A stretch of 26,709 nucleotides of DNA from Cetobacterium sp. UBA6069 (GTDB lineage Bacteria; Fusobacteriota; Fusobacteriia; Fusobacteriales; Fusobacteriaceae), in contig DIXX01000086.1 in assembly GCA_002428805.1 (NCBI GenBank), positions 677 through 27,385 of the forward strand, in the 5' to 3' direction. Shown here in pieces: positions 1 to 6,505 of this stretch (within the stretch, counting starts at the first letter, position 1; every line of letters begins with the position of its first letter). Below the pieces are notes generated by a model. The model saw nothing but the letters and a program-made list of their open reading frames with translations. It made no database searches and had not been told where the DNA came from. The position numbers and the translations under genes were made by a program.

Positions 1-32
1 TTAACTCCCTAAAATAGTCCTTAAATCTTTAA

Positions 33-60
33 AAACCCGGTGTTTTAGATCACCGGGTTT
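33..60 (-). terminator. Rho-independent terminator overlapping the rpmH stop codon
   Basis: A perfect 10-bp stem, AAACCCGGTG (33-42) with CACCGGGTTT (51-60), has an 8-base loop. On the minus strand it is followed by TTTTTAAAG. The hairpin begins at the first base of the rpmH stop codon. It may end the rpmH transcript or act as an attenuator ahead of a downstream rnpA. Confidence 0.8.
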
Positions 61-194
61 TATGCTGATAATACTTGTCTTCCTCTTGCTCTTCTTCTCT
101 TTAATACTTTTCTTCCGTTTTTAGTTGCCATTCTAGCTCTAAATCCGTGATCTTTCTTGTATTTTCTGTTATTTGGCTGATAAGTTCTTTTCAT
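60..194 (-). CDS. rpmH: Ribosomal protein bL34
   Basis: This encodes a 44-residue, strongly basic protein that starts [20 protein letters not shown] and ends [12 protein letters not shown]. That is the whole length and the diagnostic pattern of bacterial large-subunit protein L34. The start is fixed by an AGGAGGT ribosome binding site at 201-207, read on the minus strand. A strong sigma-70 promoter lies at 233-261. The gene reads leftward, away from the repeat-rich region on its right. In many bacteria rpmH is followed by rnpA and sits next to oriC/dnaA. Here the complement of the first ten bases reads like a ribosome binding site, so rnpA may begin just beyond the left edge, but no part of it can be seen. 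Confidence 0.97.
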   Translation of the reverse strand: MKRTYQPNNRKYKKDHGFRARMATKNGRKVLKRRRARGRQVLSA

Positions 195-232
195 TTTTTC
201 ACCTCCTAAAAATATCTATATTTCAGATAAAT

Positions 233-261
233 ATTTTAGAAGAATTTTTGAGTTTTGTCAA
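233..261 (-). promoter_or_regulatory. Sigma-70 promoter of rpmH
   Basis: On the minus strand, TTGACA (261 to 256) is separated by exactly 17 bases from TAAAAT (238 to 233). The predicted start is about 30-35 bases upstream of the rpmH start codon. Confidence 0.8.
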
Positions 262-520
262 GTAAATTCTAATAAATAAAAATTTAATCTTAAATCATAA
301 GAAATTCTTTGAATAAATTATGAAAATTATATTATACGCGCATAGTTGTTTTTTGTTTTTTGTATAATGTTATATGTACTGACTAAGTTAAAAAAAAAAC
401 ATATGTTTAGCCATTGATTTAATTAAGTTTATATAAAAAAAAATATTATTGATAATAGACATAAGCAAAAAGCTTTGTTTTATTGGTAACTAGAATGCTC
501 AAATTAATATAAAGCTAGAT

Positions 521-845
521 AAATCAAAGGTTTGTAAAGAGTTATAAATATTATTGTTTATATACATAATTATAAACCTTTGTTTTTAAAGAAGTTCTAT
601 AAAATCTATAATTAAGAAACCTAATAAAATCAAGGCGTTTAAGAATATAGAAAATATTATTGATAATAGACATAATGACAAAGCTTTATTTTAAAAGAAT
701 TAATTGATTTTTAATTCATAATAACTTAGTAAAATCAAGGCATTAAAGAAATCAGAAAATATTATTGTTTATATACATAAAAAAACATATTGATTTTACT
801 ATAAAAAAATAATATTTTTATTTGAAACACTAGATAAATAAAGGG
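521..845 (+). repeat. Second conserved box 24-26 bp upstream of iterons 2-5
   Basis: A short motif close to AAATCAAGG recurs at a fixed distance before the iterons. The copies are AAATCAAAGG (521-530), AAAATCAAGG (626-635), AAAATCAAGG (731-740) and a weaker AAATAAAGG (836-844). Their starts precede the next iteron by 24-26 bp. Inverted partners occur beyond the iterons. CAAAGGTTT (525-533) pairs with AAACCTTTG (574-582). AGTAAAATCAA (728-738) pairs with TTGATTTTACT (790-800). Confidence 0.55.
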
Positions 846-867
846 ATGAAAAAAGAAAAAAATATTA

Positions 868-896
868 TTGTTAATATACAGAAAAAATGCTATATT
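868..896 (+). promoter_or_regulatory. Promoter of the initiator gene, inside iteron 5
   Basis: TTGTTA (868-873) and TATATT (891-896) are 17 bases apart. The -35 element lies inside iteron 5, and iteron 6 (913-936) falls in the predicted leader. Initiator binding would therefore be expected to repress its own gene. Confidence 0.5.
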
Positions 897-967
897 ATAT
901 TACGCTAAATATAATTATTATTGTATATATACATATTTGGTATTATAAAATTTATAGAGAGGTTTTT

Positions 968-2818
968 ATGGAGAAGAAGGTGAAAAAGGAAAAAGGAGAT
1001 GTTGTTGAGAATTTTAATATAGCTTCAACAGGGTCACTTTTAACAGATATAACCAAGATAGATATTAGATTAAATCAATTACCAGACATAGAAGTTAGAG
1101 AAGTTATAATAAAAGAAACAGGGAACTTCTTAAATTTAAAAGATAATGTTATAAATATACCTGTTGAAATGATAGTGTTTCCGTTTTTTACTCCACAAAA
1201 ACAAAATAAGAGAGTAAACTTTCAATATTCATTTGAAGATTTAGGAGTTACAATGTATTGTACATTGGTTGCTAAAGACTCAAGAGATAAAGTATTCCAA
1301 CCTTCAATTTTTGAAGAAAAAATATACACATATTTAATATCAACGTATGAAGCAAAAAAAGAGTTAGACAACGAAGATGAGTATATAGAATTTGAAATTT
1401 CAGATTTTATAGTTCATTTTCTAGGAAATAAAATGAATAGAACCTATTACACAAAAGTAGAGCAAGCTTTGAAAAATTTAAAAAATACAGAGTATCAATT
1501 TATTGTGTCAAATCATACAAAGTTGGGAAAATACAAATTTGAAGATGAAGAGTTTAAGCTTTTAACTTATCAAAAATTAAAAAAAGGAAAAAAGATTTAT
1601 TATAGAGTTACTTTAAATAAAAATATAAGAAAAAAAATTAGTGACAAAAGATATATAAAGTATAATTCAAAAGCTTTAATGGAAATTTTAGCTAAAGATC
1701 CAATTGCTGGAAGAATTTATAAATATATTAGTAAAATTAGATATGAAAAACAAGAAGATAGAATAAACCTTAGAACAATCGCAGCGATTATTCCATTAAA
1801 AACAGAACAAACGACAGAAAGAATCAATAAAAACGGAGATACAAAAACATATGTTTTATGTAGAATGAAACAAGTTTTGAAAAGAGTAGAAAAAGCATAT
1901 GATGTATTGGTAGAATTAGGATATGTTGAATACTATGAATCATATCAAGATAAAGAAGAAGACACATATTATATTGTTTATAAATTTAATAGTGAAAAAG
2001 ATGGAGAGTGTCATGTTTCTTCGTTTATTGAAAGTAATAAAGTAAGTAAACCAAAAGAGATTACATATTCAAAAGATAGAGAAAAATATAGTAATAAAAA
2101 AGAATTGAATGTTGAAGAGATAGAAGAAGCAGAAGTAATAGAAGTTGTTGAAGAGATAAAACAAGAAGAATCGACAAAAGAAAATACAATTGAAAATATA
2201 AAAAGAAAAATAATAAAAAAACAACCTCAAAAAGATGAAGAGTTTAGTTATCCAGAAGAAGTTGGTAAATATATTCAAAAAGCTAAAAAAAATATATATG
2301 TTTCAAGAGCTTGGGATAAAAGAACAGATACTAAAATAAAAAAAATCTTCTTAGAAGAAGGAGAAATAATTTTAGTAGAAGTTTTAAAAATTATATATAA
2401 AAATTTAAATTCAAACATAAAAACAACTTTAGTTCAATATATAAATGGTGTTCTAAAAAACCTATTAAGTCAAGAAGAAGATGTTTCAAAACAAAACTTA
2501 ACACTTTTCAATAATATAGTTAAAGAGAAAGGATTAATTAGTAAGAAAAAGATTAATCAAGCAAGAAAAACAGTGAAAAAACCAGTTATAAATAGCATAA
2601 AAGAGCTTATTGATGAAACAGACATATCAATAGATATATTAAAGGTTTTTGATGAATATGATGAGTATGAAAAATTAAAAATAGAGGAACAAGCAATAAA
2701 TTTGTGTTCTTTAGAAGAAAACATTGATGTTAACTTTTTATTGACTATGAAAAGAAAATCCAAAAAAATCTATTTTAATACAATAAAGAAGTATATTGAG
2801 AGAGTTATTAATGAATAG
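968..2818 (+). CDS. Plasmid-type (RPA/RepA-like) replication initiator at the dnaA position
   Basis: This encodes a predicted 616-residue DNA-binding initiator. Residues about 60-345 read like the RPA/RepA initiator fold. There is a VFPFFTPQKQNKRVNFQY segment near 70-87, and a second block (about 232-277) contains DPIAGRIYKYI. A Lys/Glu-rich linker (about 350-425) leads to a C-terminal domain I do not recognise. No Walker A or other AAA+ motif is present, so this is not DnaA. An upstream in-frame ATG at 887 was rejected. The ATG at 968 has AGAGAGG five bases before it, and the extra N-terminus would be encoded by iteron 6 sequence. The family assignment comes from recognising the pattern, not from a search. 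The gene could instead belong to an integrated plasmid. Confidence 0.7.
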   Translation: MEKKVKKEKGDVVENFNIASTGSLLTDITKIDIRLNQLPDIEVREVIIKETGNFLNLKDNVINIPVEMIVFPFFTPQKQNKRVNFQYSFEDLGVTMYCTLVAKDSRDKVFQPSIFEEKIYTYLISTYEAKKELDNEDEYIEFEISDFIVHFLGNKMNRTYYTKVEQALKNLKNTEYQFIVSNHTKLGKYKFEDEEFKLLTYQKLKKGKKIYYRVTLNKNIRKKISDKRYIKYNSKALMEILAKDPIAGRIYKYISKIRYEKQEDRINLRTIAAIIPLKTEQTTERINKNGDTKTYVLCRMKQVLKRVEKAYDVLVELGYVEYYESYQDKEEDTYYIVYKFNSEKDGECHVSSFIESNKVSKPKEITYSKDREKYSNKKELNVEEIEEAEVIEVVEEIKQEESTKENTIENIKRKIIKKQPQKDEEFSYPEEVGKYIQKAKKNIYVSRAWDKRTDTKIKKIFLEEGEIILVEVLKIIYKNLNSNIKTTLVQYINGVLKNLLSQEEDVSKQNLTLFNNIVKEKGLISKKKINQARKTVKKPVINSIKELIDETDISIDILKVFDEYDEYEKLKIEEQAINLCSLEENIDVNFLLTMKRKSKKIYFNTIKKYIERVINE

Positions 2819-2939
2819 ATTTAACAAAACCTTAGATATGTTAAACCAGAGTGTATAAAAGAGTTAAAATATCATAAAATACACAATTAAAGACTTAAAA
2901 ATGAACATTTTTTGACAAAAAAACAATTCAAAATAAAAA

Positions 2940-2968
2940 TTGACAAAATTTTGAAAATTAAGTATTCT
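2940..2968 (+). promoter_or_regulatory. Promoter of ptsH-ptsI
   Basis: A perfect TTGACA (2940-2945) is followed 17 bases later by TATTCT (2963-2968), about 77 bases before the ptsH start. A second TTGACA at 2912-2917 has only a weak -10 partner. Confidence 0.6.
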
Positions 2969-3044
2969 ATATTAGAATAATAGATTTAAATTTTTATATT
3001 TTTATTTAATAATAAACAATAAATGTAGAAAGGTGAGTAGGATT

Positions 3045-3308
3045 ATGGCAAATAAGACAGTTGAAATTAAGAATGAAACAGGACTACATACAAGACCTGG
3101 TAACGAATTTGTAAGTTTAGCAAAAACATTTACATCTCAAATCGAATTAGAAAATGAAGAGGGGAAAAAAGTAAAGGGAACATCTTTATTAAAATTACTT
3201 TCTTTAGGAATTAAAAAAGGTGCAAAAATAACAGTTCATGCTGCTGGAGAAGATGAGAACGAAGCAGTTGAGAAGTTAGCTCACCTACTAGAAAATCTAA
3301 AGGACTAA
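3045..3308 (+). CDS. ptsH: HPr, phosphocarrier protein of the PTS
   Basis: This 87-residue protein carries phosphate from enzyme I to sugar-specific EIIA proteins. The phosphorylated histidine is His15 in GLHTRPG. The regulatory serine region is KGTSLLKLLSLGIKKGA. Its Ser47 aligns with Ser46 of Firmicute HPr after a one-residue insertion, so control by an HPr kinase is possible but unproven. The start at 3045 puts AGGTGAG nine bases upstream and gives the normal HPr N-terminus MANKTVEI. An in-frame start at 3033 would add four residues and overlap the ribosome binding site. The common HARPA motif is HTRPG here. The gene is followed 89 bases later by ptsI and is probably co-transcribed with it. 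Confidence 0.95.
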   Translation: MANKTVEIKNETGLHTRPGNEFVSLAKTFTSQIELENEEGKKVKGTSLLKLLSLGIKKGAKITVHAAGEDENEAVEKLAHLLENLKD

Positions 3309-3337
3309 TAACATAGTACGATAGTTTGATGTGTGAG

Positions 3338-3367
3338 AAGGATGGGGGTGACTCTGTCCTTTTTTTT
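3338..3367 (+). terminator. Possible attenuator between ptsH and ptsI
   Basis: An imperfect hairpin has AAGGA (3338-3342) pairing with TCCTT (3357-3361), and GGG/CTC pairs inside. It runs directly into eight T residues. It could let more ptsH than ptsI transcript accumulate. The stem has mismatches, so confidence is limited. Confidence 0.4.
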
Positions 3368-3397
3368 GTCAAAAAAAAATTTTGGGAGAGATAAAAT

Positions 3398-5140
3398 ATG
3401 AGAAAATTTGTAAAAGGTATAGACGCATCTCCAGGGGTAGCAGTTGGAAAAGTATTTTTATATAAGGAAGAAGAACTTTTCATAGACAAAGGAGAATGCT
3501 CAAATGTTGAGGTTCAAAAAGAAAAGTTAATAGAAGGAAGAGATAAAACTAAAGAACAACTTTTAAAAATCAGAGAAAAAACTGCAAGACAATTAGGTGA
3601 GGATAAAGCAGCAATATTTGATGGACATATAACACTATTAGAAGATGAAGATTTATTTGATGAAGTTATTGAATTAATCGAAGATGAAAAAATAACAGCA
3701 GAAAATGCATTAGAGCAAGGTATCAGCGGATATTGTGATATGTTAGCAAATTTAGAGGATGAATATTTAAGAGAAAGAGCAGCAGATTTAAGAGATATTG
3801 CAAAAAGATGGTTATACAACATTGTTGGAATTGAAATAGTAGATTTATCTTCATTACCGGCTAATTCAATAGTTGTAGCAAGAGATTTAACTCCATCAGA
3901 TACAGCTCAATTAGATTTAAAAAATGTTGTAGCATTTATAACTGATATCGGAGGAAAGACAGCTCACTCTTCAATTATGGCTAGATCATTAGAAATTCCA
4001 GCAGTAGTTGGAACAGGAAATATAACATCATTAGTTTCTAATGAAGCAGCTATAATCGTTGATGCATTAACAGGAGATGTTATATTAAATCCAACAGAAG
4101 AAGATGTTGTAAAATACACAAAGAAAAGAGAAAATTATTTAGCAGAAAAAGAACTTTTAAAGCAATTAAAAGATAAAACGGCTACATCAAAAGATGGAGT
4201 AACAGTAGGAGCTTGGGCAAATATAGGTTCTCCAAAAGATGTTGCAGGAGTTTTAAGAAACGGAGCTAATGGAATTGGTCTTTATAGAACAGAGTTCTTA
4301 TTTATGGCTAACGACAGATTCCCAACAGAAGATGAGCAATTTGAAGCGTATAAAATAGTTGCTGAGTCTATGAAAGATGAAAATGGAAATCCATTCCCAG
4401 TAACAATAAGAACAATGGATATAGGTGGAGATAAATCTTTACCATATATGGAGTTACCACATGAGGAAAATCCATTCTTAGGATGGAGAGCTTTAAGAAT
4501 ATGTTTAGATAGACCTGAAATTTTAAAAACTCAATTCAGAGCACTTTTAAGAGCATCAGCTTTCGGATATATTAAAATAATGTTACCTATGGTAATCTCA
4601 ATAGAAGAGTGTAGAAAATCAAAAGAATTATTAGAAGAGTGTAAAGCAGAATTAAGAGCAGAAGGAATAAAGTTCGATGAAGAGATTCAATTAGGAATAA
4701 TGATTGAAACTCCTGCAACAGCATTCAGAGCTAAATGGTTTGCACAAGAAGTAGATTTCTTCTCAATTGGAACAAATGATTTAACTCAATATACGTTAGC
4801 AGTAGATAGAGGAAACGAAAGAATTTCTCACTTATACGATACATATAATCCAGGAGTTTTAGCAGCAATAAAAGCAGCTATCGATGGAGCACACGAGGGT
4901 GGAATTTCTATATCTATGTGTGGAGAGTTTGCTGGAGAAGCTAGAGCAACAGCTTTACTATTTGGAATGGGATTAGATGCATTCTCAATGTCAGCTATAT
5001 CAGTTGCAAAAGTAAAGAAAAACATAATGGCTATGGATAAAGCATCAGCAGAAGCTCTTGTAGAGAGAGTAATGTCTATGAGTACAACTGAAGATGTATT
5101 AGCAGAAGTAGATAAATTTAACGATCAATTATTAGGATAA
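3398..5140 (+). CDS. ptsI: PTS enzyme I (phosphoenolpyruvate-protein phosphotransferase)
   Basis: This cytoplasmic protein of 580 residues takes phosphate from phosphoenolpyruvate and passes it to HPr. The N-terminal domain carries the phospho-histidine His190 in GGKTAHSSIMARS. The C-terminal PEP-binding barrel shows GIGLYRTEFLFM, a TMDIGGDK motif, GIMIETPA and FFSIGTNDLTQY, with a late SMCGEFAGE segment. Length and motif order are normal for the family. The start has GGGAGAG upstream at a usual spacing. It follows ptsH and ends in a strong terminator, which makes ptsHI a compact two-gene unit with no sugar-specific PTS gene nearby in this window. Confidence 0.97.
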   Translation: MRKFVKGIDASPGVAVGKVFLYKEEELFIDKGECSNVEVQKEKLIEGRDKTKEQLLKIREKTARQLGEDKAAIFDGHITLLEDEDLFDEVIELIEDEKITAENALEQGISGYCDMLANLEDEYLRERAADLRDIAKRWLYNIVGIEIVDLSSLPANSIVVARDLTPSDTAQLDLKNVVAFITDIGGKTAHSSIMARSLEIPAVVGTGNITSLVSNEAAIIVDALTGDVILNPTEEDVVKYTKKRENYLAEKELLKQLKDKTATSKDGVTVGAWANIGSPKDVAGVLRNGANGIGLYRTEFLFMANDRFPTEDEQFEAYKIVAESMKDENGNPFPVTIRTMDIGGDKSLPYMELPHEENPFLGWRALRICLDRPEILKTQFRALLRASAFGYIKIMLPMVISIEECRKSKELLEECKAELRAEGIKFDEEIQLGIMIETPATAFRAKWFAQEVDFFSIGTNDLTQYTLAVDRGNERISHLYDTYNPGVLAAIKAAIDGAHEGGISISMCGEFAGEARATALLFGMGLDAFSMSAISVAKVKKNIMAMDKASAEALVERVMSMSTTEDVLAEVDKFNDQLLG

Positions 5141-5143
5141 TAT

Positions 5144-5174
5144 AAAAAGGTGAAACTTTGTTTCACCTTTTTTT
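5144..5174 (+). terminator. Terminator of ptsHI
   Basis: A perfect stem, AAAAAGGTGAAA (5144-5155) with TTTCACCTTTTT (5161-5172), has loop CTTTG and then further T residues. Confidence 0.85.
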
Positions 5175-5214
5175 CTTTTTGGAGTATACTATGAGAAAAA
5201 ACAGGAGAGTGGTT

Positions 5215-6264
5215 ATGGGATTTAAAGATTTTAAAATCGAAGTGAATAAAAAAAATATTCTTCATAACTATGAATATCTAAAAAGATTAAGGAATAAAGA
5301 GATTATAGCTGTAGTAAAAGCAAATGCGTATGGCCATGGAATAAAAAATATCGTATCTCTTCTATCAGAGCACGGGTGTAAATATTTTGCTGTTGCTAGA
5401 GAGTGTGAAGCAGAAAAAATTTTAGAATTGAAGTTAAAAAATGTAAATATATTAATTTTAGAAACGATAGAGGACTTAAATTTTTTGAAACAAAATAAAA
5501 ATGTTGAGATGGTTATAAATAGTTTTAAAGACCTTCTTTTTTTATTAGAGAGTGATATTTCGACGGAACAACTTCATTTAAAATTAGATTTTGGATTTGG
5601 AAGAAATGGAGTTGTAGAAAGTGATTTTTCAAAATTAAAAAAATTAATTTTAGAGAAAAATTTAAAATTTAAAGGAATCTGTACTCATGTCTTTGCGGCT
5701 GATTATGAAGATATGTTGATTGTTGAGAAAAAGTTTAATAATATATTATCAGAGTTAGATAAAGAGCGATTCGATATTATACATATGCAAAATAGTGCTG
5801 GAGTTATTTCAATTGAAGGCGCTGGATGTACACATATAAGATGTGGAACAATTTTATTTGGACTTCAAGAAATAGGTTACTATGATCCTAATATAAAAAG
5901 AGCTTTTAAGTTAATTGGAAAAATATTAGATATAAAAGATTTAAACGATTTAAAATATATTGGATACGAGAAAAAAGAAAAAATAACTTTGACTGAAAAT
6001 AAAAAAATAGCAAAAATAAGATTGGGCTATGGAGATGGGTTTTCTAAGAGAGGAGAAGGTATTATGTCTATAATCAATAATAAAAAGTTTGAAATAGTTC
6101 ATATCAGCATGGATAGCTCATTTATTTTAGTTGATGAATCAGTAAAGGAAGGGGATTTTATAGAGATTTTTTATGATTTAGAAGATAGTATAAAATATTT
6201 AAAAGTTCCTCATTATGAATTTTTATCGTGTATAAACGAAAGAATCAAGAGAGAGATTATATGA
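5215..6264 (+). CDS. alr: Alanine racemase (fold-type III PLP enzyme)
   Basis: The predicted reaction interconverts L- and D-alanine with pyridoxal phosphate and supplies D-Ala for peptidoglycan. The protein is 349 residues. The PLP lysine is Lys35 in AVVKANAYGHG. A later KIRLGYGDGF segment matches the region of the second catalytic base (tyrosine). ISMDSSFILVD and a C-terminal YEFLSCINERIKREI fit the Alr C-terminal beta domain. I chose the ATG at 5215, with AGGAGAG just upstream, because it gives the usual short N-terminus. The ATG at 5191 is also possible and would add eight residues. Sequence before that overlaps the ptsI terminator. No clear promoter is seen. A related racemase acting on another amino acid cannot be excluded. 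Confidence 0.85.
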   Translation: MGFKDFKIEVNKKNILHNYEYLKRLRNKEIIAVVKANAYGHGIKNIVSLLSEHGCKYFAVARECEAEKILELKLKNVNILILETIEDLNFLKQNKNVEMVINSFKDLLFLLESDISTEQLHLKLDFGFGRNGVVESDFSKLKKLILEKNLKFKGICTHVFAADYEDMLIVEKKFNNILSELDKERFDIIHMQNSAGVISIEGAGCTHIRCGTILFGLQEIGYYDPNIKRAFKLIGKILDIKDLNDLKYIGYEKKEKITLTENKKIAKIRLGYGDGFSKRGEGIMSIINNKKFEIVHISMDSSFILVDESVKEGDFIEIFYDLEDSIKYLKVPHYEFLSCINERIKREII

Positions 6265-6300
6265 CTACGAACAAAAATAAAATTTTATTTTAAAAAAATA

Positions 6301-6329
6301 TTGACTTTTTTTTTCAAATGAGATATTAT
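6301..6329 (+). promoter_or_regulatory. Promoter of the SAM riboswitch-metNIQ transcript
   Basis: TTGACT (6301-6306) and TATTAT (6324-6329) are 17 bases apart. The predicted start is near 6336, right at the 5' edge of the SAM riboswitch. Confidence 0.75.
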
Positions 6330-6338
6330 TACTCAAAA

Positions 6339-6428
6339 CCATCAAGAGAGACCGAGGGACTGGCCCGTCGACGTTTCAGCAACCTACCAATGAGTGTGGT
6401 GCTAATTCCAGAAAGATGGGAGAGATCT
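6339..6428 (+). ncRNA. SAM-I (S-box) riboswitch aptamer
   Basis: The region contains the S-box core in the right order: ATCAAGAGAG, then GAGGGACTGGCCC, then TTCAGCAACC, then GGTGCTAATTCC, then AGATGGGAGAGAT. These are the conserved helix-flanking segments of SAM-I riboswitches. The element lies immediately before a terminator and the methionine importer metNIQ, its expected target. High S-adenosylmethionine should favour termination. Aptamer edges are approximate. Confidence 0.95.
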
Positions 6429-6443
6429 AAATTTGATTAATTT

Positions 6444-6485
6444 ACTCTCATCTTAATTTTAATAATTAAGGTGGGAGTTTTTTTT
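6444..6485 (+). terminator. SAM-riboswitch expression platform (regulated terminator)
   Basis: A 15-bp stem (6444-6458 with 6464-6478, including G-U pairs) is followed by about eight T residues. Its 5' arm CTCTCATC (6445-6452) can instead pair with GATGGGAG (6415-6422) in the 3' part of the aptamer. That gives an antiterminator and a simple off-switch. Confidence 0.85.
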
Positions 6486-6505
6486 ATACGGGAGGATTAA
6501 AAATT

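Larger units (their letters stand above)
441..936 (+). repeat. Array of six direct iterons, about 105 bp apart
   Basis: The 24-bp copies lie at 441-464, 546-569, 652-675, 757-780, 860-883 and 913-936. Each begins AAATATTATTG (the last copy is degenerate) and carries an ACATA or ACAGA block near its end. Two subtypes alternate. Copies 1 and 3 have GATAATAGACATAA after the common start; copies 2 and 4 have GTTTATATACATAA; copy 5 has GTTAATATACAGAA. Start-to-start distances are 105, 106, 105, 103 and 53 bp. All copies point towards the adjacent initiator gene, as iterons of plasmid initiators commonly do. Confidence 0.85.
195..967. other. Candidate replication origin (AT-rich, iteron-bearing)
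   Basis: This 770-bp stretch has no credible gene. It is almost entirely A and T and separates leftward rpmH from a rightward plasmid-type initiator gene. It holds six same-orientation iterons between 441 and 936. Between about 200 and 440 there are A/T-only tracts that could serve as the unwinding element. I see no TTATCCACA-type DnaA box on either strand. The rpmH neighbourhood and the almost uniform gene direction to the right fit an origin of bidirectional replication. Function is inferred, and GC skew was not computed. Confidence 0.7.

Noticed and set aside
441-936. CRISPR array
   Set aside because: Copies vary in sequence, gaps are about 80 bp and themselves partly conserved, and no cas genes are present. 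The pattern fits iterons.
887-967. N-terminal extension of the initiator from the ATG at 887
   Set aside because: The extra 27 residues are low-complexity, cover iteron 6 and have no ribosome binding site. The ATG at 968 has AGAGAGG five bases upstream.
195-967. Consensus DnaA boxes in the spacer
   Set aside because: I looked for TTATCCACA-like sequences on both strands by eye and found none. A scan allowing mismatches would be needed to be certain.
2820-2845. TTTAACA/TGTTAAA inverted repeat as the initiator terminator
   Set aside because: The stem is short and A/T-rich and no T tract follows. I see no convincing terminator after this gene.
5158-5214. Longer alanine racemase N-terminus
   Set aside because: The extension begins inside the ptsI terminator and does not match the family. 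Starts at 5215 or 5191 are more sensible.
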